Origin: Mycolicibacterium sp. P9-22
GTDB lineage: Bacteria > Actinomycetota > Actinomycetes > Mycobacteriales > Mycobacteriaceae
DNA: 64,000 nucleotides
Reading direction: 5' to 3'
Assembly (NCBI RefSeq): GCF_008329585.1
Contig: NZ_NPKP01000004.1
Span: forward strand, 1 to 64,000
Part shown: positions 1 through 9,731 of the stretch, piece after piece
Numbering within the stretch: position 1 is the stretch's first letter
Layout of the letters: each line of letters begins with the position of its first letter
The notes under the pieces: generated by a model
The model's database searches: none
What the model was told of the DNA's origin: nothing
What the model saw: only the letters and a program-made list of their open reading frames with translations
Made by a program: the position numbers and the translations under genes

Positions 1-76
1 CCCGCAGTGCCTCGGCCATCTCCACGGTGGAACCCACCTCAACCAGCGATGAGTCCATGTCCTTGCCTGTCTTCAC
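1..76 (-). CDS. N-terminal end of an unidentified protein (partial)
   Basis: The minus strand is open from a TAG at 106..104 to the window edge. A GTG at 76 gives VKTGKDMDSSLVEVGSTVEM and continues to the edge; an internal ATG at 58 is preceded by AAGGA and is an equally good start. Only about 25 residues are visible, too few to assign a family. The gene would diverge from the DUF222 gene at 196. It may simply be a chance ORF, so confidence is low. Confidence 0.35.
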   Translation of the reverse strand, partial: MKTGKDMDSSLVEVGSTVEMAEALR

Positions 77-195
77 GTCCTGCAATCCTTCCCTCAACAG
101 GACCTACACAGACCATTTGACACGCCCCCGTACTGGCCGCCTTCGACGCCTACGACTCAATCTGCGAGCAGCTGGCCGCACTGGACTTCACCCGG

Positions 196-1782
196 ATGAC
201 TCCTGCCGAGTTGTTCGAGTTGCAATCCCGGCGCGAGCACCGGACGCGCACCACCAGCGCGGCGGACCACCGGATCCTGGCGGCACTGCAGGCGCAGGCG
301 ACCCCCAAGGACATCGGTGCACGGTCCTGGCCGGAGATTCTGTGCACCCGGCTGCGGATTTCCAAGGACGAGGCCGATCGGCGACTCGCGGATGCGCGCG
401 ACCTCGGACCGCGCCACGGGATGGATGGCGAGCTTCTCGAGGCTGCCTTACCGGCCTGCGCTGCTGGATTGGCCACCGGCGTCATCAATCGCGAACATGT
501 GCAGGAGATCCGCAAGGCGCTGACCACCGCGGCCAAGTACGCCGACCCGGCCGCGTGCGCCGAACTGGAAGGCGTTCTGGCCACCGCCGCGCGCGGGATC
601 ACCCCGCACACACTGCGTGAGGTCGCGACGTACGCGCTCAACACCCTCAACCCGGATGGTGACGGCCCCGATTTGGCGGAGCGCAAGCGCGGCATCACGT
701 TCGGGCGCCAGGATGTCGACGGAATGATCCGGGTCAGCGGCCACGTCGACGCAGAACTGGGCGCCTACCTGAAGACCATCACGCAGGTTTGGGGAGCGCC
801 GGGCGTCAACAATCCCGCCGACGCCGAGCCGCTGAACAATCCGGTGCCCAATCCGTTGATGGACAGCGACGAGTGCACCGCACCCCCGCGCACCGAGCCG
901 GTGCCGCCCCGGGCGCAGCCAATCCCACCGCAGCCGCCCCGGCCGGCCGAGCCCGCCCACCCCGAACCGGATCCGGTGTCACCCCAGGAGAACTGGCTAC
1001 CCGAGGACGCCAGCGCGCTCGCCGAACTCATCGACCCTCCACCCGAGCCCTTCGCCGAACGCCGAGACGCATTCGACATCGCGACAGGTCAACCCCACCA
1101 CGACGAGCAGCCGGCCGAGCGACGCTCCGCGTTCGACGCCGCCCGCGAGGACGAGGACGGTGCCGCAGCAGCCCGCGACACCCGCACCAAAGCCCAACGC
1201 AACCACGATGCGCTCAAGGCCGTCATGCGTAACGCCCTGATGTCCAAACAACTCGGCCAACACGGCGGACTGCCGGTCACCGTCGTCGTCTCCACCACTC
1301 TGGGCGAACTGCAGGATGCCGCTGGGATCGCCCGGACGTCAGTCGGGACGACGATGTCCATCCGCGATCTGATCCGGCTGGCCGCCCATGCGCACCACTA
1401 CTTGCTCCTCTATCGGGAGCACACGGCTGAACCGTTGTACCTGGGGCGGACGAAGCGCCTTGCCTCCAAGGCACAGCGCTTGGTGATGATCTCCCGTGAC
1501 CGCGGGTGCACCATGCCGAACTGCCCCGTGGCAGGCATCGACTGCCAAGGAATGCACGCCGAACAGGACTGGACATGCGGCGGACAAACAAACATCACCG
1601 ATCTCGGGCTCGGCTGCGGGTCTGACAACCAGCTGGCATTCGAAACGGGCTGGGACACAACAATCGGCGAGGATGGCCGCATTCACTGGCACCCGCCGCC
1701 GCTACTCGATGTGGGTCAGGACACCCTGAACCATTTTCATCATCCCGAGGAACTGCTCAGGCCTCCCGATGAGGATCCCTAG
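196..1782 (+). CDS. DUF222/HNH endonuclease-like protein (13E12 repeat family), probably degenerate
   Basis: 528 residues from ATG 196. The N-terminal half is a helical DUF222 domain (LELQSRREH-type start, LRISKDEADRRLADA, AGLATGVINREHVQEI). A Pro-rich linker follows at about 225-270, then a short internal repeat (ERRDAFDIA/ERRSAFDAA), and the C-terminal HNH-type zone runs from about residue 430 (GCTMPNC to HWHPPP). The family is widespread in mycobacteria and linked to 13E12 repeats; its function is unproven. Two oddities suggest decay. The family-like residues VLAAFDAYDSICEQLAALDF are readable in frame upstream (130-189) but have no start codon before the TGA at 118. The HNH core reads CQGMHA...CGSDNQ, where the sister gene at 32550 has CQVHH...CGPHN. 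It converges on lgt with a 5-nt gap. No SOS box was seen upstream. Confidence 0.75.
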   Translation: MTPAELFELQSRREHRTRTTSAADHRILAALQAQATPKDIGARSWPEILCTRLRISKDEADRRLADARDLGPRHGMDGELLEAALPACAAGLATGVINREHVQEIRKALTTAAKYADPAACAELEGVLATAARGITPHTLREVATYALNTLNPDGDGPDLAERKRGITFGRQDVDGMIRVSGHVDAELGAYLKTITQVWGAPGVNNPADAEPLNNPVPNPLMDSDECTAPPRTEPVPPRAQPIPPQPPRPAEPAHPEPDPVSPQENWLPEDASALAELIDPPPEPFAERRDAFDIATGQPHHDEQPAERRSAFDAAREDEDGAAAARDTRTKAQRNHDALKAVMRNALMSKQLGQHGGLPVTVVVSTTLGELQDAAGIARTSVGTTMSIRDLIRLAAHAHHYLLLYREHTAEPLYLGRTKRLASKAQRLVMISRDRGCTMPNCPVAGIDCQGMHAEQDWTCGGQTNITDLGLGCGSDNQLAFETGWDTTIGEDGRIHWHPPPLLDVGQDTLNHFHHPEELLRPPDEDP

Positions 1783-1787
1783 CCCGA

Positions 1788-4055
1788 TCAGCTGTTGCGG
1801 CGGAACCACCGCGGTTTGCGGAAGCGGTCACCGATACTCTTGGCGTCCGAGTCGGCTTCATCGGATAAGGCTTCGGCAGGTGTCTCGTTAGAGGCATCGT
1901 CATCTGTAGGCGGCTCTTCGGCCACGGTCGCGGCTTCCTCGACAGCCTCATCAGCCGTCGTGTCAGCCGGCACCTCGGCTGATTCCTCAACCTCGACCGG
2001 CTCATCCACCGCAACGGGATCTACGGTCGCGGACTCGGCGACCGGCTCTGCAGCTTCACCCTCCGCCTCTGTAGGCGACTCTTCGTCCTCAGCAGCAACT
2101 TCGGGCGTTGCTTCCTCGACAGCCTCTTCAGCCGCCGTCTCGGCGGGCTCGTCCGCTACGGGCGGTTCGTCGTCAGCTCCCTCGGCGCTCTCAGCTTCGG
2201 CGGACTCTGCAATGGCCTCGTCAGCCGGCGTCTCCGTCGATTCCTCGGCCGACTCGTCGAGTGTTACGTCGGCAGCACCAGAATCACTTTCAGCTGCCTC
2301 CGTCGCGGCCGACTCATCGTCGACCACTGCCTCGGCGCTCTCGGCTTCGGCGGACTCTGCAATGGCCTCGTCGACCGGCGTCTCCGTCGATTCCCCTGCG
2401 GCAACCTCAGCGGTTTCCTCAGACACCGCTTCTGCCTCGGCTACGGGTGACTCGTCGGCGTCTTCATCGGTAGCAGCGAAATCAACGTCGGCCGCCTCCT
2501 CCTCCGCTGACTCGGCCTCGACCGCGTCACTTTCAGCCTCAGCAGGCTCTTCTTCTCCGGGCATATCTTCGGCCGACTCTTCGACTGCTGCTTCGGCGGT
2601 ATCAGAATCACTTGCAGCTGCCTCCGTCGCGGCCGACTCGTCGTCGACCACTGCCTCGGCGCTCTCGGCTTCGGTGGACTCTGCATCGGCCTCGTCAACC
2701 GGCGTCTCAGTCGACTCCTCGGCCGCAACGTCAGCGGTCTCCTCGGACACCGCTTCTGCCTCGGCTTCGGGTGACTCGTCAGCCTCGGGTGCAGCGCTTT
2801 CGGCTTCAACCACTGACGCCTCGTCCGCTGCGGGGGTCTCCGCCGCCGGCTCCTCGGCTCCTCCCTCACCAGCACCGAAATCGACATCGGCTGCCTCAGC
2901 TTCGGCTGATTCTTCGACATCGACCGGCTCTTCCGCGGCGACCGTCTCCGCAGTCTCAACTTCGGCCTCCGGCGCAACAACCTCGAGCATTTCCGTCTCA
3001 ACGGGTTCTTCGACATCGTCAGCCTCATCGGCGGCGTCAGCCACCCTGGCTTCCTCGGCTGAATCGGCTGTGCCCGAATGCTCACCTTCGGCATCGCCGG
3101 CGACCTTGGCGGCAGCGACGACACCCACCAGAGCGCCCGCCGCGATCGCCTCGGTGGCCACCTCATCGACCAGGGATTCCTCGTCGGTGTCGACCTTGCC
3201 GCGCAGTGACGCCGGATCTTCACGACCCTTCGGCGCCACCATGATGTAGACGACGGCCGCGATGAAGATGAACGTCGAGGTGAACGAGTTGATCCTGATG
3301 CCCGCGATCAGCGTCGCGGTGTCGCTGCGCATCAGCTCGATCCAGAACCGGCCCAGGCAGTAACCCGCGACATACAGCGCGAACACCTTGCCGTGACCGA
3401 GCTTGTAACGCCTGTCGACCCAGATCAGCAACGCGAAAATCAGTAGATTCCACAGCAGCTCGTACAGGAACGTCGGGTGGACGACACCGACCAACTCCCC
3501 CGTCGACACACCGTTGAGGGAATCCCGGAACCCGGCGGCGTCACGGCGTTCGTAGATCTCCAGGCCCCACGGCAGAGTCGTCGCCCGGCCGTACAGCTCC
3601 TGGTTGAAATAGTTGCCCAACCGGCCGATCGCCTGCGCCAGGATGATCCCGGGTGCGATCGCATCCCCGAACGCCGGCAGCGGAATTCCCCGTTGCCGGC
3701 ATCCGATCCATGCGCCCACCGCACCGAGCGCCACCGCACCCCAGATGCCCAGGCCGCCATCCCAGATCCGGAACGCCGCGCCCAACCCGGCGCCACCGGC
3801 ACCGAAGTAGGTGGGCCAATCGGTCAGCACGTGATAGATCCGCCCACCGACCAACCCGAACGGCACCGCCCACAACGCAATGTCGTAGATCACGCCACGT
3901 TCGCCGCCGCGCGCTTCCCACCGGCGGTCACCGATCACCAGCGCCGCGACGATGCCGATGATGATGCACAGCGCGTACGCGCGGAGCGGGACCGGACCGA
4001 TGAACCAGACGCCCTGCGCCGGGCTGGGGATATAGGCCAGCGTCGTCACGGTCAT
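1788..4055 (-). CDS. lgt: Prolipoprotein diacylglyceryl transferase with a very long acidic C-terminal tail
   Basis: Lgt moves diacylglycerol from phosphatidylglycerol onto the lipobox cysteine of prelipoproteins in the plasma membrane. Residues 1 to about 278 are the multi-helix Lgt core, with the signature GRLGNYFNQE at 144-153 and HPTFLYE near 207. The rest (about 279-738) is a low-complexity Glu/Ala/Ser/Asp tail with tandem repeats, ending in a short basic segment (KSIGDRFRKPRWFRRN). Ordinary Lgt proteins are about 270-300 residues; mycobacterial ones often carry an extension, but 755 residues is extreme. The ATG overlaps the trpA stop (ATGA), so it is the last gene of the trp operon. The tail should be cytoplasmic or membrane-proximal given the core topology (inference). 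Confidence 0.95.
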   Translation of the reverse strand: MTVTTLAYIPSPAQGVWFIGPVPLRAYALCIIIGIVAALVIGDRRWEARGGERGVIYDIALWAVPFGLVGGRIYHVLTDWPTYFGAGGAGLGAAFRIWDGGLGIWGAVALGAVGAWIGCRQRGIPLPAFGDAIAPGIILAQAIGRLGNYFNQELYGRATTLPWGLEIYERRDAAGFRDSLNGVSTGELVGVVHPTFLYELLWNLLIFALLIWVDRRYKLGHGKVFALYVAGYCLGRFWIELMRSDTATLIAGIRINSFTSTFIFIAAVVYIMVAPKGREDPASLRGKVDTDEESLVDEVATEAIAAGALVGVVAAAKVAGDAEGEHSGTADSAEEARVADAADEADDVEEPVETEMLEVVAPEAEVETAETVAAEEPVDVEESAEAEAADVDFGAGEGGAEEPAAETPAADEASVVEAESAAPEADESPEAEAEAVSEETADVAAEESTETPVDEADAESTEAESAEAVVDDESAATEAAASDSDTAEAAVEESAEDMPGEEEPAEAESDAVEAESAEEEAADVDFAATDEDADESPVAEAEAVSEETAEVAAGESTETPVDEAIAESAEAESAEAVVDDESAATEAAESDSGAADVTLDESAEESTETPADEAIAESAEAESAEGADDEPPVADEPAETAAEEAVEEATPEVAAEDEESPTEAEGEAAEPVAESATVDPVAVDEPVEVEESAEVPADTTADEAVEEAATVAEEPPTDDDASNETPAEALSDEADSDAKSIGDRFRKPRWFRRNS
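2165..2790 (-). repeat. Tandem coding repeats in the lgt acidic tail
   Basis: Two long copies of a block containing DESPxAEAEAVSEETAxVAA, xESTETPVDEA and ESAEAVVDDESAATEAA lie at about 2575-2790 and 2250-2465, with a period near 325 nt (about 108 residues). A shorter third copy (ESTETPADEAIAESAEAESA) is at about 2165-2250. Copies are also near-identical at DNA level, which points to recent duplication rather than composition bias alone. Confidence 0.8.
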
Positions 4056-4840
4056 GCGCGCACCGCCTGGCGCACGCCTTCGGCGAGCTCGGCAGTCAGG
4101 GCCCGCAGCGCGGGCAGTCCTTCGTCGAGCGCCGACACCAGCGCCGAACCGACGATCACACCGTCGGCGTAGGCGCCGATCTCGGCGGCCTGCTCACGCG
4201 AGCGCACACCCAGGCCGACGCCAACAGGAATGTCCGATATCGCCTTGACCCGGCTCACCAGTTCCGGTGCGGCGTTCGACACGGCATCGCGCGCACCGGT
4301 GACCCCCATCGTCGACGCGGCGTAGACGAACCCCCGCGAGGCCTGGACCGTCGCAGCGAGCCGCTCCGGGGTCGATGACGGCGCCACCAGGAAAATCCGG
4401 TCGAGATCGTGTTGCTCCGACACCCGAATCCAGTCCTCCGCTTCATCCGGGATGAGATCAGGAGTGATCAGACCCAGTCCGCCCGCGGATGCCAGATCGC
4501 GCGCAAAAGTCTCGACGCCCTTGCGTAACACCGGATTCCAGTAGGTCATCACCACGGCATGGCCGCCAGCGTTGCTGATGGCTTCCACCGCTCGCAGCGC
4601 GTCATACACCCGGACCCCGCCGGCCAGTGCGGCCTCGGTGGCCCGCGCGATGGTCGGTCCGTCCATGCCGGGATCGGAGTACGCGACGCCGACCTCGATG
4701 ATGTCGGCGCCGGATTCGACCATGGCCGTCATCGCCGCGATGGATGTCTCGACATCCGGATAGCCGGTCGGCAGATAACCGATGAGTGCCGAGCGACCCT
4801 CCGCGCGGCAGCCGTCGAACACTCCGGCGAGCCGGCTCAC
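4052..4840 (-). CDS. trpA: Tryptophan synthase alpha subunit
   Basis: TrpA cleaves indole-3-glycerol phosphate to indole, which is channelled to TrpB. At 262 residues it has the usual length for this TIM barrel. Catalytic Glu49 and Asp60 fall in [16 protein letters not shown]; this motif carries Ala and Gly where most TrpA proteins read GVPYSDPVMDGP. The phosphate-binding segments GVTGARD and GVGLGVRS are present. The start overlaps the trpB stop by 4 nt and its stop overlaps the lgt start by 4 nt, so trpB-trpA-lgt is one translationally coupled unit. Confidence 0.97.
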   Translation of the reverse strand: MSRLAGVFDGCRAEGRSALIGYLPTGYPDVETSIAAMTAMVESGADIIEVGVAYSDPGMDGPTIARATEAALAGGVRVYDALRAVEAISNAGGHAVVMTYWNPVLRKGVETFARDLASAGGLGLITPDLIPDEAEDWIRVSEQHDLDRIFLVAPSSTPERLAATVQASRGFVYAASTMGVTGARDAVSNAAPELVSRVKAISDIPVGVGLGVRSREQAAEIGAYADGVIVGSALVSALDEGLPALRALTAELAEGVRQAVRA

Positions 4841-6102
4841 GAGTCACCGTCCAACAACCCGAACCACTTTCCTGCGGTCTCCACGTCCTTGTCTCCGCGC
4901 CCGGACAGGTTCACGACGATGATCGCGCCCGGCCCCAGTTCGGCGGCCACCTTCATGCCGCCCGCCACCGCGTGCGCCGATTCGATGGCCGGAATGATGC
5001 CCTCGGTCCGGCACAGCAGCAGGAACGCATCCATCGCCTCGGTGTCGGTGATCGGGCGATATTCGGCACGGCCGGCATCCTTGAGCAACGCGTGCTCGGG
5101 ACCGACACCGGGATAATCCAGACCGGCTGAGATGGAATGGGACTCGAGCGTCTGACCGTCCTCGTCCTGCAACAGGTAGGAGAACGACCCCTGGAAGGCG
5201 CCCGGTGACCCGCCGGTGAAGGTGGCGGCGTGCTTACCGGTCTCGACTCCGTCACCGGCGGCCTCGAAACCGACGAGCCGGACTTCCGGATCATCGATGA
5301 AGGCATGGAAGATGCCGATCGCGTTGGATCCGCCGCCGACGCAGGCGGTCACCGCGTCCGGCAACCGTCCGGCCTGGTCGCGGATCTGCACCCGGGTCTC
5401 CATCCCGATGATCCGCTGGAAGTCACGGACCATCAACGGGAACGGATGCGGGCCGGCCGCGGTACCGAAGCAGTAGAAGGTGTTGTCCGCGTTGGCAACC
5501 CAATCGCGGAACGTCTCGTTGATGGCGTCCTTCAAGGTCTGGGACCCCGACTGCACCGACACCACCCGCGCACCCAGCAACCGCATCCGGGCCACATTGA
5601 GCGCCTGGCGCGCGGTGTCGACCGCACCCATGTAGATGACGCAGTCCAGCCCGAGCAACGCACATGCGGTGGCGGTCGCCACGCCGTGCTGCCCGGCGCC
5701 GGTTTCGGCGATGACCCGGGTCTTGCCCATCTGGCGGGCCAGCAGGGCTTGGCCCAGCACGTTGTTGATCTTGTGAGAGCCGGTGTGGTTGAGGTCTTCT
5801 CGCTTCAGGAAGATCCGTGCACCACCGACGTGCTCGGTGAGCCGTTCGGCCTCGTAGAGCGGCGACGGGCGCCCGCTGTAGTGCCGCTGCAGACGGTCCA
5901 GCTCATCGAGGAACGTCTGATCGCTGCGCGCCTTCTCATACGCCGCGGTCACCTCTTCGATGACGGCCATCAGGGCTTCGGGGACCAGGCGGCCGCCGTA
6001 GGGGCCGAAATGCCCCTTGGCATCCGGATCATGGCTGGTGGGTTCGGCAAGGGCTGCGCTGGTGTGTGGCAGCTCGGGGCCGGCGATATCGCCCATCGTC
6101 AT
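4837..6102 (-). CDS. trpB: Tryptophan synthase beta subunit
   Basis: PLP-dependent TrpB condenses indole with serine to give tryptophan. From ATG 6102 it is 421 residues, matching the usual mycobacterial length. The PLP lysine is at about 111 in [14 protein letters not shown], the phosphate-binding loop is GGGSNAIG near 255, and [16 protein letters not shown] is intact. The reading frame is open much further upstream, but the extra part has no TrpB similarity. ATG 6102 follows GAAGAGA; ATG 6096 is an alternative. It lies 31 nt after trpC. Confidence 0.97.
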   Translation of the reverse strand: MTMGDIAGPELPHTSAALAEPTSHDPDAKGHFGPYGGRLVPEALMAVIEEVTAAYEKARSDQTFLDELDRLQRHYSGRPSPLYEAERLTEHVGGARIFLKREDLNHTGSHKINNVLGQALLARQMGKTRVIAETGAGQHGVATATACALLGLDCVIYMGAVDTARQALNVARMRLLGARVVSVQSGSQTLKDAINETFRDWVANADNTFYCFGTAAGPHPFPLMVRDFQRIIGMETRVQIRDQAGRLPDAVTACVGGGSNAIGIFHAFIDDPEVRLVGFEAAGDGVETGKHAATFTGGSPGAFQGSFSYLLQDEDGQTLESHSISAGLDYPGVGPEHALLKDAGRAEYRPITDTEAMDAFLLLCRTEGIIPAIESAHAVAGGMKVAAELGPGAIIVVNLSGRGDKDVETAGKWFGLLDGDS

Positions 6103-6133
6103 CTGTTCTCTTCGCGCAAGCGGCTCATCGCCG

Positions 6134-6952
6134 TCAGCGGGCGGGTTTCGGGCATGACGGGTGAGCGCCTGCGGTGACCAGGTCGGACACGGCACTGCGC
6201 GGGTCACCGCTGGTGACCAGGCCTTCCCCGACCAGTACGGCATCGGCGCCCGCACCGGCGTAGGCCAGCAGGTCGGCGGTGCCGCGGACACCGGACTCGG
6301 CGACCCGGATGACCTTCGACGGCAGCCCCGGCGCGATCCGCGCGAAGCAGTCGCGGTCGACCTCGAGGGTCTTGAGGTTGCGCGCGTTGACACCGATGAC
6401 GGTCGCGCCGGCCTGCAGGGCGCGGTCGGCCTCTTCCTCGGTGTGCACCTCGACCAGCGCGGTCATCCCGAGCGACTCGGTGCGGTCGAGCATCGACTCC
6501 AGGGCACGCTGTTCGAGCGCCGCGACGATGAGCAGCAGCATGTCCGCGCCATGGGCGCGGGCCTCGTGGATCTGGTACGGGCCGATGATGAAGTCCTTGC
6601 GCAGCACCGGGATCGATACCGCTGCACGCACGCTGTCCAAGTCGTCGAGCGATCCCTTGAAGCGACGTTCCTCGGTCAGCACGCTGATGACGCGAGCGCC
6701 ACCGTCTTCGTAGGCCTTCGCCAACTGCGCGGGATCCGCAATCGACGCCAACTCACCACGTGACGGGCTGGCGCGCTTCACTTCGGCGATCACCGCGATA
6801 CCGGGCACCCGGAGCGCGGCCATCACATCCAGTGGCGGCCGTGCGTCTTTGGCCCGTTGCTTGATGTCGGCGAAGCTCACGGCGGCTTCACGGGTGGCAA
6901 CGTCGGCGCGGACTCCTTCGATGATGGAGTCGAGCACGGTCGCCGAACTCAT
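6134..6952 (-). CDS. trpC: Indole-3-glycerol phosphate synthase
   Basis: TrpC closes the indole ring from CdRP, the fourth step of tryptophan synthesis. From ATG 6952 it has 272 residues. Active-site motifs are intact: [10 protein letters not shown] at 57-66, the LRKDF lysine near 119, [10 protein letters not shown] near 165-174 and GVNARNLKT near 187-195. An upstream AAAAGGA supports this start, and the longer open frame upstream is not TrpC-like. A 113-bp gap separates it from the TIGR02234 gene. That gap holds a 5-bp GC hairpin (6976-6990) but no Trp-rich leader peptide. Confidence 0.97.
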   Translation of the reverse strand: MSSATVLDSIIEGVRADVATREAAVSFADIKQRAKDARPPLDVMAALRVPGIAVIAEVKRASPSRGELASIADPAQLAKAYEDGGARVISVLTEERRFKGSLDDLDSVRAAVSIPVLRKDFIIGPYQIHEARAHGADMLLLIVAALEQRALESMLDRTESLGMTALVEVHTEEEADRALQAGATVIGVNARNLKTLEVDRDCFARIAPGLPSKVIRVAESGVRGTADLLAYAGAGADAVLVGEGLVTSGDPRSAVSDLVTAGAHPSCPKPAR

Positions 6953-7065
6953 TGGCCATCGTCCTTTTCCGTCGGCCGGGATCCCCCCGGAGTGGTCTGC
7001 ACTGACCCAGTTGTCATGGACCCCGTTGTTTCCTGAAAGGTTAGTCGCCAGGGACACACGTTCTG

Positions 7066-7689
7066 TCACCGACCCTGGTTGTCCGGATCCGGGGTGTTCG
7101 GCTCGCCGGTGGGATCGCTGCCGTCGTCCAGGGCATCCCACATCATCCGCTCCGACATTCCCTCCGGACCGGCACCGTCGGCGGTTTCTGAGCGCACCGC
7201 GTCGCGGCGCGCCGCCGGTGCCACGTAGCGGGCCGTCGACGTTCGCGCGGTCGCCGCCGAACGCATCAACAATCCGGCCGCCACCAGCGCAATCACCGCC
7301 GCGGCAAGCGCGACCCCGGCGCCCCAGTAGAAGCGCTGCGACCCCACCAGCGCAGAGACCGGCACCTCGGCCAGGCCGGCACCACGCACCGCGATGTCGT
7401 GGACCACCCACTGGCTGATGCCCAGGTACGCGATTCCGGCGCCCGAGAGGGCCACCAGTACCGCCACCGCCCGCAGCAGCAGGCCCCGGACCGCCAGGGC
7501 GGCCACCGCGGCCGCCAGCAGCACCAGTGCCAGCGGCACCAGTGCCGTGGACCAGGCCGCGCCCGACAATGTCGAGGTCTTGGGCTGCCCGAGACCGTCG
7601 AAGGTGCTCACCTGCACCCAGGGCAGTCGCGAGGCCCCCCACAGCGCCAGCGCGCCGAGGACCAGTAGTGCCTGTGCGAGCCGGATCAA
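7066..7689 (-). CDS. Trp-region conserved membrane protein (TIGR02234 family)
   Basis: 207 residues with four hydrophobic segments (about 5-22, 50-70, 75-95, 125-150) and a polar C-terminal tail ending in many Asp/Pro residues. It matches the actinobacterial trp-operon-associated membrane protein (Rv1610-like), whose function is unknown. Its start overlaps the trpE stop by 4 nt, so it is translated with trpE. A role in tryptophan or anthranilate handling is only a guess from position. Confidence 0.88.
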   Translation of the reverse strand: MIRLAQALLVLGALALWGASRLPWVQVSTFDGLGQPKTSTLSGAAWSTALVPLALVLLAAAVAALAVRGLLLRAVAVLVALSGAGIAYLGISQWVVHDIAVRGAGLAEVPVSALVGSQRFYWGAGVALAAAVIALVAAGLLMRSAATARTSTARYVAPAARRDAVRSETADGAGPEGMSERMMWDALDDGSDPTGEPNTPDPDNQGR

Positions 7690-9215
7690 GGTTGCCCCAG
7701 TGTCTCGGCCGCAGCGATCGCGTTCAGCACCGCCTTCGCCTTGTTCGCGGACTCGGTGTATTCGTAGGGCCCGTTGGAGTCGGCCACGACTCCCCCGCCG
7801 GCCTGTACGTAGGCGGTGCCTGCCCGCATGAGGGCGGTCCGGATCGCGATCGCGAAATCGGCGTTACCGGCGAAGTCGAGGTAGCCGAGCACCCCGCCGT
7901 AAACGCCGCGCCGGGTCAGCTCGACCTCCTCGATGAGCTCCATGGCGCGCACCTTGGGCGCGCCGGACAGCGTGCCCGCCGGGAAACACGCCGTGACGGC
8001 GTCCAGCGCGGTCTTCCCGTCGGCGAGATGCCCGGTCACCGTCGACACCAGGTGCATGACATGGCTGTAGCGCTCGATATGGCTGTAGTCCTCGACGCGC
8101 ACCGTGCCGGGCTCACACACCCGGCCCAGGTCATTGCGGCCCAGGTCGACCAGCATCAGGTGCTCGGCGCGTTCCTTCTCATCGGCCAGCAGTTCCTTCT
8201 CCAGGAGCACGTCCTCCTCCTCGGTGTCCCCGCGCCACCGGGTCCCGGCGATCGGATGCGTGGTGGCCTTGCCGTCCTTGACGGTCACCAGGGCTTCCGG
8301 GCTGGATCCCACGATGGAGAAGTCAAGTCCCCCTTCGGCATCCGGCACGTTGAGCAGGTACATGTAGGGGCTCGGGTTGGTTGCCCGCAACATCCGGTAG
8401 ACATCGAGCGGATCGGCGGCGGTGTCGATCTCGAAACGCTGGGAGGGCACGACCTGGAACGCCTCACCGGCCTCGATATCGCCGACCAGCTTGTCCACGA
8501 TCGCGCTGTACTCCTCGACGGTGCGCTGGGCGCGGAACTGCGGCGCCGGCCTGCTGAAGGTGGCCACCGTGGAGTGCAGCGGCTCACCGAGCGCGGCGGT
8601 CATCACGTCGAGCCGGGCCACCGCGTCGTCGTAGGCCTCGTCGACCCGGTCGTCGGTGCCGTTCCAGTTCACCGCGTTGGCGATCAGGGTGATGGTGCCC
8701 TCGTGGTGGTCGACGGCGGCGATGTCGGTGGCCAGTAGCAGCAGCATGTCGGGCAGCGACAGATCATCGACGGCGAGTTCCGGGAGCCGCTCCAGCCGGC
8801 GCACCATGTCGTAGGCGAAGTACCCGACCAGCCCCGAGGACAGCGGCGGCAGCCCGGGCAGCGCGGCGGTGCCCAGCAGGTCCAGCGTGCTGCGCAGCGC
8901 GACGAGCGGGTCACCACCGGACGGTGCGTCCTTGGGGGTGGCGCCCAGCCAGACCGCCTCGCCGTCGCGGACCGTCAGCGCCGACGGCGCGCCGGCGCCG
9001 ATGAACGACCATCGCGACCAGGACCGGCCGTTCTCGGCTGATTCCAGCAGGAACGTGCCGGGCCGGTTTGCGGCCAGCTTCCGGTACGCCGACAGCGGTG
9101 TCTCACTGTCGGCCAGCACCTTGCGGGTCACCGGAACGACCCGGTGTCCGGCGGCCAGTTCCCGGAAGTCCTCGCGCGGCGTGGTGACGGCCAGCGTGGC
9201 GGTGTTGGATTGCAC
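7686..9215 (-). CDS. trpE: Anthranilate synthase component I
   Basis: TrpE makes anthranilate from chorismate and ammonia supplied by a separate glutaminase (TrpG, not in this window). From GTG 9215 it has 509 residues. The allosteric tryptophan-binding motif [16 protein letters not shown] is at 56-71, predicting feedback inhibition. Chorismate-binding motifs [21 protein letters not shown] and [11 protein letters not shown] are present. The GTG is preceded at good spacing by GGGAGGA; the open frame continues upstream but across the divergent bcp promoter. First gene of the trpE-(TIGR02234)-trpC-trpB-trpA-lgt run. Confidence 0.96.
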   Translation of the reverse strand: MQSNTATLAVTTPREDFRELAAGHRVVPVTRKVLADSETPLSAYRKLAANRPGTFLLESAENGRSWSRWSFIGAGAPSALTVRDGEAVWLGATPKDAPSGGDPLVALRSTLDLLGTAALPGLPPLSSGLVGYFAYDMVRRLERLPELAVDDLSLPDMLLLLATDIAAVDHHEGTITLIANAVNWNGTDDRVDEAYDDAVARLDVMTAALGEPLHSTVATFSRPAPQFRAQRTVEEYSAIVDKLVGDIEAGEAFQVVPSQRFEIDTAADPLDVYRMLRATNPSPYMYLLNVPDAEGGLDFSIVGSSPEALVTVKDGKATTHPIAGTRWRGDTEEEDVLLEKELLADEKERAEHLMLVDLGRNDLGRVCEPGTVRVEDYSHIERYSHVMHLVSTVTGHLADGKTALDAVTACFPAGTLSGAPKVRAMELIEEVELTRRGVYGGVLGYLDFAGNADFAIAIRTALMRAGTAYVQAGGGVVADSNGPYEYTESANKAKAVLNAIAAAETLGQP

Positions 9216-9232
9216 GGACCAATCCTCCCAGA

Positions 9233-9258
9233 CGCCGAACGGACGTTCGGCGTAGCGT
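9233..9258. promoter_or_regulatory. LexA-like dyad and -10 between trpE and bcp
   Basis: CGCCGAAC-GGAC-GTTCGGCG (9233-9252) is a perfect 8-bp-arm inverted repeat with a 4-nt spacer. Its core CGAAC-N4-GTTCG is the core of the mycobacterial SOS box (consensus TCGAAC-N4-GTTCGA), but the outer bases are C/G instead of T/A. It abuts TAGCGT (9253-9258), a TANNNT -10 placed 8 nt before the bcp GTG. It could serve bcp, trpE or both. It may be a site for a different repressor. Confidence 0.55.
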
Positions 9259-9266
9259 GGGCAGCC

Positions 9267-9731
9267 GTGACGCTTATCAAGACCGGTGACCGGGTGGCCG
9301 AGTTCGAACTGCCCGACCAGACCGGCACCAGGCGCAGCCTGACCTCGCTGCTCGCCGACGGACCTGTGGTGCTGTTCTTCTACCCCGCCGCGATGACGCC
9401 CGGCTGCACCAAGGAGGCCTGTCACTTCCGCGACCTGGCCGCCGAATTCGCCGCCGTCGGCGCCTCGCGGGTGGGTATCAGCACCGACCCGGTGGAGAAG
9501 CAGGCCCGCTTCGCCGATCAGCAGCGCTTCGACTATCCGCTGCTCTCCGACGCCGACGGGGACGTCGCCACCGCGTTCGGGGTGAAGCGTGGCCTGCTCG
9601 GCAAGCTGATGCCGGTCAAGCGGACGACGTTCGTGATCGACACCGACCGCACCGTGCTCGAGGTCATCTCCAGCGAGTTCAGCATGGACACCCACGCCGA
9701 CAAGGCTCTCGAGGTGCTCAGGGCGCGTTGA
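9267..9731 (+). CDS. bcp: Thioredoxin-dependent peroxiredoxin (Bcp/PrxQ family)
   Basis: 154 residues from GTG 9267. It reduces peroxides with thiols supplied by thioredoxin. The peroxidatic Cys is at 47 in [12 protein letters not shown] with the resolving Cys at 52, the Cys-X4-Cys spacing of the atypical two-cysteine PrxQ class. [11 protein letters not shown] and [10 protein letters not shown] complete the thioredoxin fold. The open frame starts at 9144, but that part is antisense to trpE. The GTG sits 8 nt after a TANNNT -10, so the mRNA is probably leaderless or nearly so. Its 3' end overlaps the convergent leuA-type gene by 14 bp. Confidence 0.93.
   Translation: MTLIKTGDRVAEFELPDQTGTRRSLTSLLADGPVVLFFYPAAMTPGCTKEACHFRDLAAEFAAVGASRVGISTDPVEKQARFADQQRFDYPLLSDADGDVATAFGVKRGLLGKLMPVKRTTFVIDTDRTVLEVISSEFSMDTHADKALEVLRAR

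Noticed and set aside
1795-3249. 484-codon Ser-rich open frame on the plus strand
   Set aside because: It is the complement of the Glu/Ala/Ser repeats in the lgt tail and has no start signal or family; lgt is on the other strand.
6953-7065. GC hairpin (6976-6990) before trpC as a tryptophan attenuator
   Set aside because: Only a 5-bp stem; no leader peptide with tandem Trp codons, no alternative stem and no T-tract.
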